Shown: piece by piece, positions 1 through 9,533 of the stretch
How the letters are laid out: each line of letters begins with the position of its first letter
Position numbering within the stretch: position 1 is the first letter of the stretch
Source of the DNA: Ammoniphilus sp. YIM 78166
GTDB lineage: Bacteria; Bacillota; Bacilli; Aneurinibacillales; RAOX-1
NCBI RefSeq assembly: GCF_004522215.1
Contig: NZ_SDLR01000003.1
Coordinates: 62,001-126,000 of the forward strand
Reading direction: 5' to 3'
DNA length: 64,000 nucleotides
Program-made: the position numbers and the translations under genes
The notes under the pieces: model-generated
What the model saw: only the letters and a program-made list of their open reading frames with translations
Databases searched by the model: none
What the model was told of the DNA's origin: nothing

Positions 1-9
1 GAGGCGATC

Positions 10-813
10 ATGTACATGTACCATGTTCTTGTTGTCGACGATGAAGTCTATACCGTAAAAGGTCTTCAGGCCGGTGTCCAATGGGACAAGTTTGACATTT
101 CATCCGTTCATACGGCACACAGTGCGAAGCAAGCAAGGGCTGTATTCGAAGCGCATCCTGTTGACCTGCTAATCTGTGATATCGAGATGCATCAGGAATC
201 GGGCTTAGATTTGTTAGAGTGGATAAGAAGGTATTACCCATCCACTGAGGCTGTTTTCTTAACTTGCCACTCGGAATTTTCCTACGCCCAGAGAGCCATT
301 CAACTCCATGCGCTAGACTATCTTCTTAAGCCAGTGAAGTATGAGGCACTGGAAGAAGTGATGAAGAGAGCGCTGGAAAAAATCAAAGAAAGCAAAAGAT
401 TATTGCAGGTATTGGAGTCCCATCGATCCAAGGCGCTCGCGATTTCAAACGGAGAGGTAGGGGGCATGCCGTCTGTCACCGTTGTCGAGAAGGCCAAGCA
501 GTTTATCGATGAGCATATCGGTCAACAGGACCTGTCTAGAGTTGATATCGCAAATAGTGTCTTTTTGCACCCTGATCATTTGACCAGAGTGTTTAAAAAA
601 GAAACGGGAATGTCCCTTTCTAATTACTTGCAAGTAAAACGTCTTGAACTGGCCAAAGAGCTACTGACGCATTCCGAAATGCCAATCAGCGATATTGCTC
701 TTACAGTTGGCTATTCGAATTTATCGTATTTCTCCAATATTTTTAAGAAGCATACAGACATGAACCCGATTAATTATAGAAGGAATGCGCAAAGCCATTC
801 TCCCACCGGATAA
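10..813 (+). CDS. YesN-type response regulator (receiver + AraC HTH)
   Basis: Cytoplasmic two-component response regulator. Residues about 4-120 are a receiver domain: acidic pair in VVDDE (D10/D11), phospho-acceptor D57 in LLICDIEM and the conserved lysine K107 in LLKPV. Residues about 165-260 are an AraC-type double helix-turn-helix, with the typical second-helix segment YFSNIFKKHTDMNP. The start at ATG 10 follows GAGG at 1-4; a second ATG at 16 is possible. At 267 residues it is shorter than many YesN proteins of about 500 because it lacks the long central region. The partner kinase lies two genes downstream (1950-3710), and the operon continues into a sugar transporter, so this regulator probably activates that transporter. 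The ligand is unknown. Confidence 0.93.
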   Translation: MYMYHVLVVDDEVYTVKGLQAGVQWDKFDISSVHTAHSAKQARAVFEAHPVDLLICDIEMHQESGLDLLEWIRRYYPSTEAVFLTCHSEFSYAQRAIQLHALDYLLKPVKYEALEEVMKRALEKIKESKRLLQVLESHRSKALAISNGEVGGMPSVTVVEKAKQFIDEHIGQQDLSRVDIANSVFLHPDHLTRVFKKETGMSLSNYLQVKRLELAKELLTHSEMPISDIALTVGYSNLSYFSNIFKKHTDMNPINYRRNAQSHSPTG

Positions 814-852
814 GCTCATCCATGAATCTTATAAAAACAGGAGGCTGTGAGA

Positions 853-1953
853 ATGAGCAAAATTAAAGTAGGAATCATTGGGTGTGGAAACATCAGCCCG
901 ATTTATTTCCAAGCAGGAAAGAAATTTGGCCTGTTGGATATTGTGGCCTGTGCCGATAAGGATATAAGCCGCGCGAAGGATAAAGGAGAAGCATTTGGGA
1001 TTCCCAAGATCTATACGATTGAACAGCTTTTATCCGACCCGGAAATAGAAGTGGTTGTCAACTTGACTATTCCCCAAGACCATGCGGAGATTCATATTCG
1101 GACCTTGGAAGCGGGAAAGCATACCTATGGGGAGAAGCCCTTGGCTGTCGGCCTGGAGGACGGAGCGCGAATTCTGTCCCTGGCGAGAGAGAAGGGGCTT
1201 CGGGTTGGTTCTGCGCCGGATACGTTTTTAGGCGGCGGAATCCAGACCTGCCGCAAGTTAATTGATGACGGATGGATCGGAACGCCCATTTCTGCAACCG
1301 CATTTTTTATGTCTCATGGACCTGAGCATTTTCACCCTAATCCGTCCTTCTTATATCGGGAAGGAGCGGGGCCCTTATTTGATATGGGACCCTATTATCT
1401 CACTGCATTGATCAATCTGATAGGCCCTGTTCGCCGTGTCGCGGGATCCTCCTCGATGTCGTTTAGAGAAAGAATCATCATGGCGGAACAAAATTATGGC
1501 ACCCCCTTTCCCGTTCATACCCCTACTCATGCTGCTGGGCTGTTGGAATTTCATAATGGCGCTATCGGTACGTTGATTACTAGCTTTGATGTGTGGGGAA
1601 CCCGTTCTCCAAACCATATTGAAATACACGGAACAAGCGGCTCCTTACTCGTTCCGGATCCGAACAAATTCGGGGGACCTGTTCTGATAAAAAGACAGCA
1701 CCAGCGTGAGTTTGCCGAAGTGCCTCTGACGCATGGATATGCGGAAAACAGTCGCGGGCTTGGGGTCCTGGAAATGGCCGATGCAATCCAAACCGGAAGA
1801 AGCCACCGTGCCCATGGGGAAATGGCTTACCACGTGTTGGACATCTTGCATGGAATCTATCATTCTGCCCGAGAAGGAAGATACTATGAGATCAGAAGTT
1901 TCTGCGAACAGCCGGCCATTCTTCCGATGGCTTATCCAGAGCGCATGGTGTGA
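853..1953 (+). CDS. Gfo/Idh/MocA family NAD(P)-dependent oxidoreductase
   Basis: Cytoplasmic dehydrogenase of the glucose-fructose oxidoreductase/inositol dehydrogenase/MocA family, which oxidises or reduces sugars and polyols. The N-terminal Rossmann motif GIIGCGNISPIY (residues about 6-17) binds the nucleotide. The family EKP signature, with its catalytic lysine, is in YGEKPLAVG near residue 97. The C-terminal alpha/beta substrate domain is present and the length (366 aa) is normal. AGGAGG at 839-844 sets ATG 853 as the start rather than the GTG at 847. It lies between the response regulator and the sensor kinase and overlaps the kinase start by four bases, so it is co-translated with them. 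The substrate cannot be read from sequence; the operon suggests a sugar or sugar acid. Confidence 0.9.
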   Translation: MSKIKVGIIGCGNISPIYFQAGKKFGLLDIVACADKDISRAKDKGEAFGIPKIYTIEQLLSDPEIEVVVNLTIPQDHAEIHIRTLEAGKHTYGEKPLAVGLEDGARILSLAREKGLRVGSAPDTFLGGGIQTCRKLIDDGWIGTPISATAFFMSHGPEHFHPNPSFLYREGAGPLFDMGPYYLTALINLIGPVRRVAGSSSMSFRERIIMAEQNYGTPFPVHTPTHAAGLLEFHNGAIGTLITSFDVWGTRSPNHIEIHGTSGSLLVPDPNKFGGPVLIKRQHQREFAEVPLTHGYAENSRGLGVLEMADAIQTGRSHRAHGEMAYHVLDILHGIYHSAREGRYYEIRSFCEQPAILPMAYPERMV

Positions 1954-3710
1954 GTCCCATTAAATTATTCCTCAACTCATTAGGCACAAAACTCTTCTTG
2001 GGCATATTCCTGATGATTGTCCCGTTCGTCACGGTTTTGATCATTATTAATTACTATTCCGTTCAGGTTGTCCGCAATCAAGTGGCCGATTCCAATCATA
2101 ATATGCTGAGCATGTACATGGGGGAAATCGATCGAAGGCTGTCGGCCGTGGATCACTACTTATTCCATTTGGTAGGTCAAAATTTAGATCTGCTGGACAT
2201 GGAACTTCCTAAAAACATGGACATGGACAGGTATATGAAAGCACAGTTGCGCCTTTTTAACTCCATGAATCAGGAGATAGGTTACCATGAGTCCATCGAT
2301 TTGCTGTTCATCTATTCAGCTGTCAATCAGGATCTTTTCATGACTCAAACCTTCGGCCGAGGATACGAAGAACGAGCAGAAGTCAGAAATCAGATTCTGA
2401 AGCTCGTCCAAGGGGATACCCAACCCTATAATAATAACCGGTGGTATATCTGGAAGGGCGACCAAGGCTATTATCTATTCCATCTTGTAAAAGCAGGGGA
2501 TGTCTATGTGGGGGCTTGGGTGGATGCAGATAAAATCATTTTTCCCTTGGATCGGGTTGATTTTGGGGAAAATGGTTCAGCCCTCTTGGCGACGCAAGAT
2601 TGGGTTCCCATGAACCACGCGGATCTTGTCGGGCAATACGGCATTTCCCTTCAATACGAACCTAGCCGCTACCATCTCTCAGGAGACAAAGCCCAGTATC
2701 TCGTTATGGGGCAATCCTCAAGCAAAGGGCATTTTCACCTGATTGCTTTTATTCCCGAGAGCAAGATATTAGAGAAGCTGCCCTACCTTCAGCGAATTTC
2801 GTCGATCTTAACAATTGGCGCAGGAATCTTTTTACTGCTGTTTATTTTCTTTATGAGAAAAGTATTTCTGCTGCCCATTAGTCGCTTAATCGTATCGATC
2901 AGAAAGCTTCAAAGTGGAAATTTCTCTCATGCACATATTAAAGAGGTTCCCACTTCTACGGAGTATAGAATGCTGAACGAGGCTTTCAATCAAATGGTAA
3001 GGGAAATTGAGAAGCTCAAAATCGACGTATACGAGGAAAAGCTAAACCATCAAAAAGCGGAATTGAAACATTTGCAGCTGCAGATTAATCCGCACTTTTT
3101 CTTGAATTCTTTAAATATAATTTATAATTTAGCTACCATTAAAGATTTTAAGCTCATTCAGGAAATGAGTATGTGCTTAGTCACGTACTTTCGGTTTATG
3201 TTCCGAAGCAACTCCAGTTTTGTAACTCTTCAAGATGAATTAATGCATACGGAAAACTATTTGCGGATTCAGCAACTTCGATTCCCGGATCGTTTAACCT
3301 TTCATGTAACTGCACCGGAACAGCTAATGAATTGTCCCATTCCTCCACTAGTCATTCAGACGATAGTAGAGAATTCCGTCAAGCATGCTGTAAATATGGA
3401 TGATTACACGGAAATTACTATTAGGGTGGGGCTCGAACAAGAGCAGGAAAGTACGTATGCAAGAATTGAGATTCAGGATACCGGCCGAGGGTTCCCGCAA
3501 AGTGTCTTGGATCAATTGCAGCAAGATGAGGAATGGGAGAGCAAAGAAGGGGAACAGATCGGAATTTGGAATGTGAAGCGCAGACTCCGGCTACTTTATC
3601 ACTACCAAGCCGTCATCGAGTTTTCTAACACTCCCGGAAAAGGAGCAAACGTACGATTCAGATTGCCGATAAAAATAAAGAAGGAGCAGGAGTTATCCTT
3701 GTTTTGTTGA
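1950..3710 (+). CDS. YesM-type membrane sensor histidine kinase
   Basis: Membrane sensor kinase paired with the YesN-like regulator at 10-813. A first membrane helix (residues about 12-35) is followed by an extracytoplasmic sensor region of about 240 residues, a second helix (about 280-300) and a HAMP linker. The cytoplasmic His_kinase box reads LQINPHFFLNSLNIIYNL, which carries the phospho-accepting histidine. The HATPase part has an N box (IVENSVKHAV) and a G box (DTGRGF), and ends in the family motif GIWNVKRRL. Translation starts at GTG 1950, overlapping the preceding stop in a GTGA. It probably senses an extracellular carbohydrate. At 586 aa the length is normal for the family. Confidence 0.93.
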   Translation: MSPIKLFLNSLGTKLFLGIFLMIVPFVTVLIIINYYSVQVVRNQVADSNHNMLSMYMGEIDRRLSAVDHYLFHLVGQNLDLLDMELPKNMDMDRYMKAQLRLFNSMNQEIGYHESIDLLFIYSAVNQDLFMTQTFGRGYEERAEVRNQILKLVQGDTQPYNNNRWYIWKGDQGYYLFHLVKAGDVYVGAWVDADKIIFPLDRVDFGENGSALLATQDWVPMNHADLVGQYGISLQYEPSRYHLSGDKAQYLVMGQSSSKGHFHLIAFIPESKILEKLPYLQRISSILTIGAGIFLLLFIFFMRKVFLLPISRLIVSIRKLQSGNFSHAHIKEVPTSTEYRMLNEAFNQMVREIEKLKIDVYEEKLNHQKAELKHLQLQINPHFFLNSLNIIYNLATIKDFKLIQEMSMCLVTYFRFMFRSNSSFVTLQDELMHTENYLRIQQLRFPDRLTFHVTAPEQLMNCPIPPLVIQTIVENSVKHAVNMDDYTEITIRVGLEQEQESTYARIEIQDTGRGFPQSVLDQLQQDEEWESKEGEQIGIWNVKRRLRLLYHYQAVIEFSNTPGKGANVRFRLPIKIKKEQELSLFC

Positions 3711-3856
3711 TTCATGCGACAGAACAGGGATTTTGTTTTGATCTGTAGACAAAAAAGTCGGAAAATTACAAATCGATGTCGTTTTATTAGTGAGTCGAGC
3801 CTGTTGAATTGAGATAGAATGAGTACAAATCCATAGAGGAAATGAGGGAGAAAAGC

Positions 3857-4861
3857 ATGAAAGAAACCGAAGTTTCGGTAAGTTTGGAGGCTGTCAGCCA
3901 TCCCGCTGTTCAGGTGAATGCCAGGCTGCCAACCCAATCCAAACTAAGGTTGAGTTGGAAAAAAATCTGGCGGTACCGTGCTTTATTCCTCATGATGGTA
4001 CCGGGACTCCTTTATTTTATCATCAACAACTATCTGCCCATGTTTGGGGTCATCATTGCCTTCAAGGATATTGATTATGCCAAAGGGATACTCGCGAGCG
4101 ATTGGGTAGGCTTCAAAAACTTTGAGTATTTGTTTTCAACATCGGATGCCTGGAGAATCACGCGCAACACGCTCCTCTATAATGGGGCATTTATCATCAT
4201 TGACATCACGTTAGGTGTAGCTTTGGCCATCTTGGTAAATGAAATCAGAAGCAAATTCTTGTCGCGCTTCTATCAGAGCGTGCTGCTCCTTCCTTATTTA
4301 ATATCCATGGTAATCGTAGCGTATTTAGTGCTTGCATTTCTGAATGTGGAAAATGGGTTCATGAATCGCCAGATCCTTCCGATTCTCGGGATTGAGCCGA
4401 TATCCTGGTACAACGAAGCAGGAAAATGGCCTTTTATCCTCCCCCTTGTCAACATGTGGAATCATGTCGGTTATATCAGCATTATTTTCTATGCCTCGTT
4501 GGTTTCTATCGGGAATGAGTACTATGAGGCTGCCATGATTGACGGTGCAAGCAAATGGCAGCAAATCAAAGAGATTACGATCCCGATGCTGATGCCGACG
4601 ATCATCATTATCGGATTGCTGAAAGTCGGGAAAATCTTCTATTCGGACTTTGGCCTTTTCTATCAAGTACCGCTGAATTCGGGCCCGATTCAATCAACAA
4701 CGGACGTTATTGATACGTATGTATACCGGGGATTCATGACCCTAGGAGATATCGGGATGTCCTCGGCAGCCGGTTTCTATCAATCCTTGGTAGGTTTTGT
4801 ACTCGTCATTGCCGCAAACTATGTTATTAGAAGGAAGAATCCAGACCAGGCGCTATTTTAA
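3857..4861 (+). CDS. Sugar ABC transporter permease, LplB type
   Basis: Inner-membrane permease of a carbohydrate ABC importer (LplB/MalF-like). Six transmembrane segments follow a soluble N-terminus of about 40 residues. The EAA loop that contacts the ATPase is EAAMIDGASKWQQIKEITIP. ATG 3857 is preferred over ATG 3842 because GAGGGAG at 3843-3849 is correctly spaced for it. The gene forms a transport set with the second permease (4881-5762) and the binding protein (5830-7344). No ATPase gene is nearby, as is usual for this class, which shares an MsmX-type ATPase encoded elsewhere. A 146-base gap separates it from the kinase gene, so an internal promoter is possible. Confidence 0.92.
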   Translation: MKETEVSVSLEAVSHPAVQVNARLPTQSKLRLSWKKIWRYRALFLMMVPGLLYFIINNYLPMFGVIIAFKDIDYAKGILASDWVGFKNFEYLFSTSDAWRITRNTLLYNGAFIIIDITLGVALAILVNEIRSKFLSRFYQSVLLLPYLISMVIVAYLVLAFLNVENGFMNRQILPILGIEPISWYNEAGKWPFILPLVNMWNHVGYISIIFYASLVSIGNEYYEAAMIDGASKWQQIKEITIPMLMPTIIIIGLLKVGKIFYSDFGLFYQVPLNSGPIQSTTDVIDTYVYRGFMTLGDIGMSSAAGFYQSLVGFVLVIAANYVIRRKNPDQALF

Positions 4862-4880
4862 TAGAAAGGGGAACCAAGCT

Positions 4881-5762
4881 ATGAAATCGAATCATATGAA
4901 TCAATTTGTAGTTAATGGAATTTTCATTGTTCTGGTCTGCTTGTGCGTGTTCCCGTTGGCGCTTCTGTTCATGACCTCCATTACGGATGATAAAGCGGTC
5001 ATCCTCAATGGCTATTCCCTTTTTCCGAGTCAATTCAGTTTGGACGCCTACAAGTATTTGCTCTATGACTACAGCGCCATTCTGCGTGGATATGGGATCA
5101 CGACGTTCATTACTGTTTTTGGAACGTTTACTGGCTTACTGATTTCCTCATTACTCGCTTACCCCTTGTCAAGAAAAGATCTGCCGTACCGCAACTTCTT
5201 CGCATTCCTTGTTTTTTTCACCTTACTCTTTAACGGTGGGCTTGTCCCAACCTATCTCGTATACACCGAAATTTTTCATATTAAAAACACCATTTGGGCT
5301 CTGATTGTACCCAATATCCTCACAAACGGATTTTTAATCCTGCTGATGCGAACCTACTTTATGAATTCCATACCGGCTGAGCTCATTGAATCGGCAAAAA
5401 TCGACGGAGCTAGCGAATTCAAGATTTACTATCTGATCGTTTTGCCGCTATCGCTTCCGATCCTAGCTACGATTGGTTTGATGCTCACCATCACGTATTG
5501 GAATGACTGGTTTAATGGCTTGATATACGTGACCAACAGAGAACTCTTTAGCATTCAAAACATGATGTACCGGATGCTGGTGGATATCCAGTTCATGAAC
5601 CAGGATACGAGCAGCCATGCAGCAGGTGAATTGGCCAGCATGCCTGCAGCTACCGTTCGCATGGCCATGGCGGTGATTGGAGTGTTCCCGCTGTTCTGCG
5701 CTTATCCGTTTTTCCAAAAATATCTGGTCAAAGGGCTTACGGTCGGGGCTGTTAAAGGGTAA
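4881..5762 (+). CDS. Sugar ABC transporter permease, YtcP/MalG type
   Basis: Second inner-membrane permease of the importer. It has six membrane spans and an EAA loop reading ESAKIDGASEFKIYYLIVLP. The C-terminus FFQKYLVKGLTVGAVKG is the standard end of the YtcP/LplC group. ATG 4881 is chosen because a purine-rich GAAAGGGGA site precedes it by about 8 bases; the open frame upstream only overlaps the first permease. It should pair with LplB-like 3857-4861 to form the channel. It is followed by a stem-loop and then the binding-protein gene. Confidence 0.92.
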   Translation: MKSNHMNQFVVNGIFIVLVCLCVFPLALLFMTSITDDKAVILNGYSLFPSQFSLDAYKYLLYDYSAILRGYGITTFITVFGTFTGLLISSLLAYPLSRKDLPYRNFFAFLVFFTLLFNGGLVPTYLVYTEIFHIKNTIWALIVPNILTNGFLILLMRTYFMNSIPAELIESAKIDGASEFKIYYLIVLPLSLPILATIGLMLTITYWNDWFNGLIYVTNRELFSIQNMMYRMLVDIQFMNQDTSSHAAGELASMPAATVRMAMAVIGVFPLFCAYPFFQKYLVKGLTVGAVKG

Positions 5763-5771
5763 AGGCGTCAC

Positions 5772-5789
5772 CCGAACCACCAGGTTCGG
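5772..5789 (+). promoter_or_regulatory. Intercistronic stem-loop before the binding-protein gene
   Basis: CCGAACC and GGTTCGG form a perfect 7-bp stem with a 4-base ACCA loop, just after the permease stop. There is no U tract, so it is unlikely to be a terminator. Such stems commonly protect the downstream message and allow the binding protein to be made in excess over the permeases; that role is inferred. Confidence 0.5.
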
Positions 5790-5829
5790 TTCAATATAAA
5801 GAATTCATATTTTTAAGGGAGGGTCTACC

Positions 5830-7344
5830 ATGTCTAAGAAAGCGAAATATCCTTCATTGTTACTTGCTCTTCTGTTAGGGGTCTCTACCGTCTTGTCCGC
5901 TTGCTCCTCTTCGAAGGAACAACAAGCCACCAATGCTCCAACCGATGGCAGTGAAGCTCCTCCCTATGAAGTGACGGTCATGATTATGGACCGTTCCGGA
6001 CAAATGGCAGACCTTGGGTCAGTTCAAGAAGAGGTCAATAAAATGACGAAAGAGAAAATCAACGCCACGGTGAATTTTCTCCCCATTGGCCGATCCGCTT
6101 ATTTGCAGCAGATGAATTTAATGATGGCAGGCAGCGAGAAGTTAGACTTGGTGGTGACCTCCAGCTATTACGGTTTCAGCGGGCAGGTATCGAAAGGGCA
6201 GCTCCTTCCATTAAATGAGCTTCTCGAAAAGCATGGATCTGGGATTAAGGAAGTTGTAAGACCTGAATACATTAACGCAACGAAGGTCAATGGGAATATC
6301 TACGGCGTTCCGAGCATCCGAGACTTGGCGGCAGAGTATGGCGCTGTGGTTCGCAAAGATATCTTCGACAAATATAATATCGATTCCTCAGCCATCAAGA
6401 CATGGGAGGATCTAGAAAAAGCATTTGAAGTCATCCAAAAGGGTGAGCCGGGTATGGCCATGGTGGTCGGTACAGCCCAAGCCTTTCCGGTTGCCGAAGC
6501 GATTTGGGGCGGTTCCTATGACATCCTGAATGACCGGTTAGGCGTACTGCCGGAAATGGATAACAACCTTAAGGTGGAAAACCTGTTCGAAACGCAAAAG
6601 TATAGGGAAGCTGTTGATATGGCGAGAAGATGGTACCAAAAAGGGTATATCATGCAGGATGTCAATACGTCGCAAGAAGGTGGCGTTAATTTAGTAAAAG
6701 CCGGTAAAGTCGTCGGATATGTGGTTAACATGAAGCCGGGCATGGATACGCAGGAATCCAGAAATACGGGCATGGAAATGCTGGCCATTCCGCTGTCAAG
6801 AGCAACGGCACAAACGCACAACATGCAAACCTATATGATGTCCATTTCCAAGAACAGCCGCAATCCGGAAAAAGCCATGGAATTCATGAATCTGCTTTAC
6901 ACGGATAAAGATATTATGAATTTGATCACCAACGGAATTGAAGGTCAACATTATGTCAAAAAATCGGATCAAGTCATTGCCTTCCCAAGCGGAGTCACGG
7001 CAAAAGACACCAAATATTTGTTTAACCAATTCTTGTTAGGCAACAACTTTTTAACGCACGTATGGGAAACCGATGATCCGCAAATCTGGGAAAAAACCCA
7101 AGAATTTAATGACAGTGCTATTTTCTCCAAGGCCTTAGGCTTTACCTTCAGTCAAGAACCGGTGAAATCGGAAGTGGCTGCTGTAACCAATGTCATCAAT
7201 CAGTATCGATTGGCACTGGAGAACGGTACCCTCGATGTGGAAAAGAACTTGAAGGAATTCAATACGAAGCTGAAGGAAGCAGGCTTGGATAAGATTATAG
7301 CGGAAAAGCAGAAGCAGTTGGACGATTGGATGAAGACGAAATAA
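5830..7344 (+). CDS. Extracellular sugar-binding lipoprotein of the ABC importer
   Basis: Solute-binding protein of the LipO/YtcQ kind that delivers a carbohydrate to the permeases at 3857-5762. The signal peptide (residues 1-24) ends in the lipobox LSAC, so Cys25 would be lipidated and the protein tethered outside the membrane. After a Ser/Thr-rich linker the extracellular_1 fold runs to the C-terminus (504 aa, normal for the class). AGGGAGG at 5817-5823 precedes ATG 5830. It sits last in the transport part of the operon, 13 bases ahead of the first M81 gene. The ligand is not evident from sequence. Confidence 0.92.
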   Translation: MSKKAKYPSLLLALLLGVSTVLSACSSSKEQQATNAPTDGSEAPPYEVTVMIMDRSGQMADLGSVQEEVNKMTKEKINATVNFLPIGRSAYLQQMNLMMAGSEKLDLVVTSSYYGFSGQVSKGQLLPLNELLEKHGSGIKEVVRPEYINATKVNGNIYGVPSIRDLAAEYGAVVRKDIFDKYNIDSSAIKTWEDLEKAFEVIQKGEPGMAMVVGTAQAFPVAEAIWGGSYDILNDRLGVLPEMDNNLKVENLFETQKYREAVDMARRWYQKGYIMQDVNTSQEGGVNLVKAGKVVGYVVNMKPGMDTQESRNTGMEMLAIPLSRATAQTHNMQTYMMSISKNSRNPEKAMEFMNLLYTDKDIMNLITNGIEGQHYVKKSDQVIAFPSGVTAKDTKYLFNQFLLGNNFLTHVWETDDPQIWEKTQEFNDSAIFSKALGFTFSQEPVKSEVAAVTNVINQYRLALENGTLDVEKNLKEFNTKLKEAGLDKIIAEKQKQLDDWMKTK

Positions 7345-7356
7345 GGAGGAAAGCTG

Positions 7357-8880
7357 ATGAGGATTCTTACGGGCACAATGATGCATGAAACGAATACGTT
7401 TAATACGGTTCCGACCACCTTCGAGGATTTCCGGCCGGTTTACGGACAGGACCTATTCAACCATACCTTCTATGAGGACAACAGTGAAGCAACGGGCGGA
7501 ATCATGAAAGTATTGAGGGCTGAAGGTGTGGAAATTATCCCTACCTTGCACGTATTTCCGTTCGTATCCGGAATTATTGTCGATGAAGCTTATCAAAAAG
7601 CGAAGGAAGTGATTCTTGAGGCGGTACGAAATGCAGGAGAGTTGGACGGCATTTGCTTCTGCCTTCATGGATCCATGTACACTCAGGCAGTCGAAGATCC
7701 GGAAGGCGATCTGATGAGTGCCATTCGCGAAATCGTGGGACCTGATCTTCCGATTGTTTGCGCCTTGGATATGCATGCGACCGTCACGGACGAACTGATC
7801 CGGAGTGTGAATGCCTTGACCGTGTTTCGCACGGCTCCGCATATTGACCGTTTCGACACAGGGGTACGTGCCGCTGACCTGCTATTGAAGATTATACGCC
7901 AAAAGCTAAAGGTTGTTACCGTATCGGCTAAGCTGCCAATGATCATAGCCGGAGAGCATTCCATGACGACGATCAATCCCATGAAGGAGCTGATACACCA
8001 GCTCTATCGCAAAAATCACCTGATCCATGTACTCAACGCAGATTATGCAGTCGGCTTTCCTTGGGCCGACACTCCGCACCATAGTGTGAGAACCATCGTA
8101 TCCGGTGAAGTGCAGCATGTGGAAGAGCTTATGGAGGTCGCACTGGACTTGGCGCAGCAATTCTGGGATCGGAGATTTGAGTTCACTTACTCGTTTGAGG
8201 CCTATCCGCTGGATGAAGCGTTGGACGTTGCCTTGGCCGAGCCGCAGGGCCCCGTCATTATCTCCGACGCCGGTGATAACCCGACGGCAGGAGCGTCCTC
8301 AGATAATGCCCTTGTCCTCCATCGCTTATTGGAACGCAAGATCGACAACGCCCTGATTGCCGTTTTCGCCGACCGCTCGTCCTATGAAAAATGCCGGGAG
8401 GCAGGAGAGGGAGCGGTCGTGAATCTACAGCTTGGCCGCAAAGAGCCTTATGTGCTTGAACCTTACCCTGTAAGAGGGGAAGTGCTTGCGATCAAGACGG
8501 GACTTAGCGATCCGAAGCGAATCCGGATCAGCAGCAATGCGGCTATTGTGAAAATTGAGGGGGTTACGGTCATTATCGCCGAAGAGCGAATGGCCGTTTA
8601 CGACCCAGGCTATCTCTATAAGCTAGAACTGGAACCGAAGGATTTTCAAATCATCGTCATCAAAAACGGGTATCAAAGCCCACCCTATCAAGAGCTTGCT
8701 TCCAAAAGCCTGTTTGCCCTAACACCGGGACATACCAATATAACCTTAACAGAGATTGAGTACCGCAAGGCGCCGCGTCCCATTTACCCACTAGATGAGG
8801 AGGCGGAATGGAACGCCGACCTGGATAGGGAAAGCATGAAAATCAATCTGCAGCTGTCCCAACGGTATGCGATAAAGTAA
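7357..8880 (+). CDS. M81 family (MlrC-type) metallopeptidase-like protein, copy 1
   Basis: Member of peptidase family M81, named after MlrC (microcystinase C). The N-terminal motif MMHETNTFNTV carries the putative metal-binding HExN. A second conserved block is CALDMHATVT (about residue 145) and a third is SDAGDNPTAGASSDN (about residue 305), all well preserved, so the protein should be active. Length 507 aa is typical. AAGGAGG 12 bases after the binding-protein stop sets the start. It shares the same architecture, and by eye about half of its residues, with the protein at 10381-11871 in the same operon. In a sugar-uptake setting it probably acts on an imported small amide or ester rather than on microcystin; that is inference. 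Confidence 0.88.
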   Translation: MRILTGTMMHETNTFNTVPTTFEDFRPVYGQDLFNHTFYEDNSEATGGIMKVLRAEGVEIIPTLHVFPFVSGIIVDEAYQKAKEVILEAVRNAGELDGICFCLHGSMYTQAVEDPEGDLMSAIREIVGPDLPIVCALDMHATVTDELIRSVNALTVFRTAPHIDRFDTGVRAADLLLKIIRQKLKVVTVSAKLPMIIAGEHSMTTINPMKELIHQLYRKNHLIHVLNADYAVGFPWADTPHHSVRTIVSGEVQHVEELMEVALDLAQQFWDRRFEFTYSFEAYPLDEALDVALAEPQGPVIISDAGDNPTAGASSDNALVLHRLLERKIDNALIAVFADRSSYEKCREAGEGAVVNLQLGRKEPYVLEPYPVRGEVLAIKTGLSDPKRIRISSNAAIVKIEGVTVIIAEERMAVYDPGYLYKLELEPKDFQIIVIKNGYQSPPYQELASKSLFALTPGHTNITLTEIEYRKAPRPIYPLDEEAEWNADLDRESMKINLQLSQRYAIK

Positions 8881-8893
8881 AAACTTGGTCCGG

Positions 8894-8924
8894 ATCCCGC
8901 ATCCTTACCGAAGCGATGCGGGAT
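8894..8924 (+). promoter_or_regulatory. 10-bp stem-loop between M81 copy 1 and the cupin isomerase
   Basis: ATCCCGCATC (8894-8903) and GATGCGGGAT (8915-8924) are perfect complements with an 11-base loop. No U run follows, so it is more likely an RNA-stability or processing element, or a leaky attenuator, than a full terminator. Confidence 0.5.
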
Positions 8925-8963
8925 AATCATGGGAAACTATTATTTATGAGGAGAGATGCACTG

Positions 8964-9533
8964 ATGGAAAAATTATTTTCAATCCCCTTGCTGCCTATGG
9001 ACTACGAAAAATATGGAGCACTCAAAACAAGAAGAGTACTTTCGCAAATGAAGGGGCTGTACTTGGATCAAGAGGCCGTCGAGAAGCAGCTAGCAATAGA
9101 AGATCCGGTTATCTACGAAGTCTATGAACTCCCTCATCCGAATGATGAAACCGATTTGCTTGCTAATATCACAGTGCTTTATCCCGGGAAGATCGGGGAT
9201 GAATTCTACATGACAAAAGGGCACTTTCACTTAGAGCCGGATACCGCTGAAGCCGTTATCGGCATCGCGGGCAGCGGGGAAATGCTGGTTCAAAATCGGG
9301 AAGGGGTGCTTAAAAGCTTGGCTGTATTGCCGGGGTATATTAGCTATGCCGGCGGAGGTTGGGGTCACCGTGTGGTCAATACCGGGACAGAGCAACTCGT
9401 GTTCTTTGCCGTAAGCGGAGCAAATATTATTCATGACTATGATACGGCAGCTAAATTGAACTTCAAGCCTGTCATGAAAGGAGAGGAGAGCCCTCATGAA
9501 CAAGGCCAGCGTGCTGAAGGAGCGATTAAATAG
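8964..9533 (+). CDS. Cupin-type glucose-6-phosphate isomerase
   Basis: Small metal-dependent phosphoglucose isomerase of the cupin (archaeal-type) family, which interconverts glucose-6-phosphate and fructose-6-phosphate in the cytoplasm. The cupin metal motif is TKGHFHLEPDTAE (about residues 76-88). The second cupin block includes LPGYISYAGGGWGHRVVNTG, with its histidine. At 189 aa it matches the length of the family. GAGGAGA at 8949-8955 favours ATG 8964 over the upstream in-frame ATG codons at 8916 and 8946. Its 3' end overlaps the next gene by 38 bases, so the two are probably co-translated. In bacteria this form usually sits in sugar-catabolic operons beside a standard PGI encoded elsewhere; it could act on a different keto/aldo sugar phosphate. 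Confidence 0.85.
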   Translation: MEKLFSIPLLPMDYEKYGALKTRRVLSQMKGLYLDQEAVEKQLAIEDPVIYEVYELPHPNDETDLLANITVLYPGKIGDEFYMTKGHFHLEPDTAEAVIGIAGSGEMLVQNREGVLKSLAVLPGYISYAGGGWGHRVVNTGTEQLVFFAVSGANIIHDYDTAAKLNFKPVMKGEESPHEQGQRAEGAIK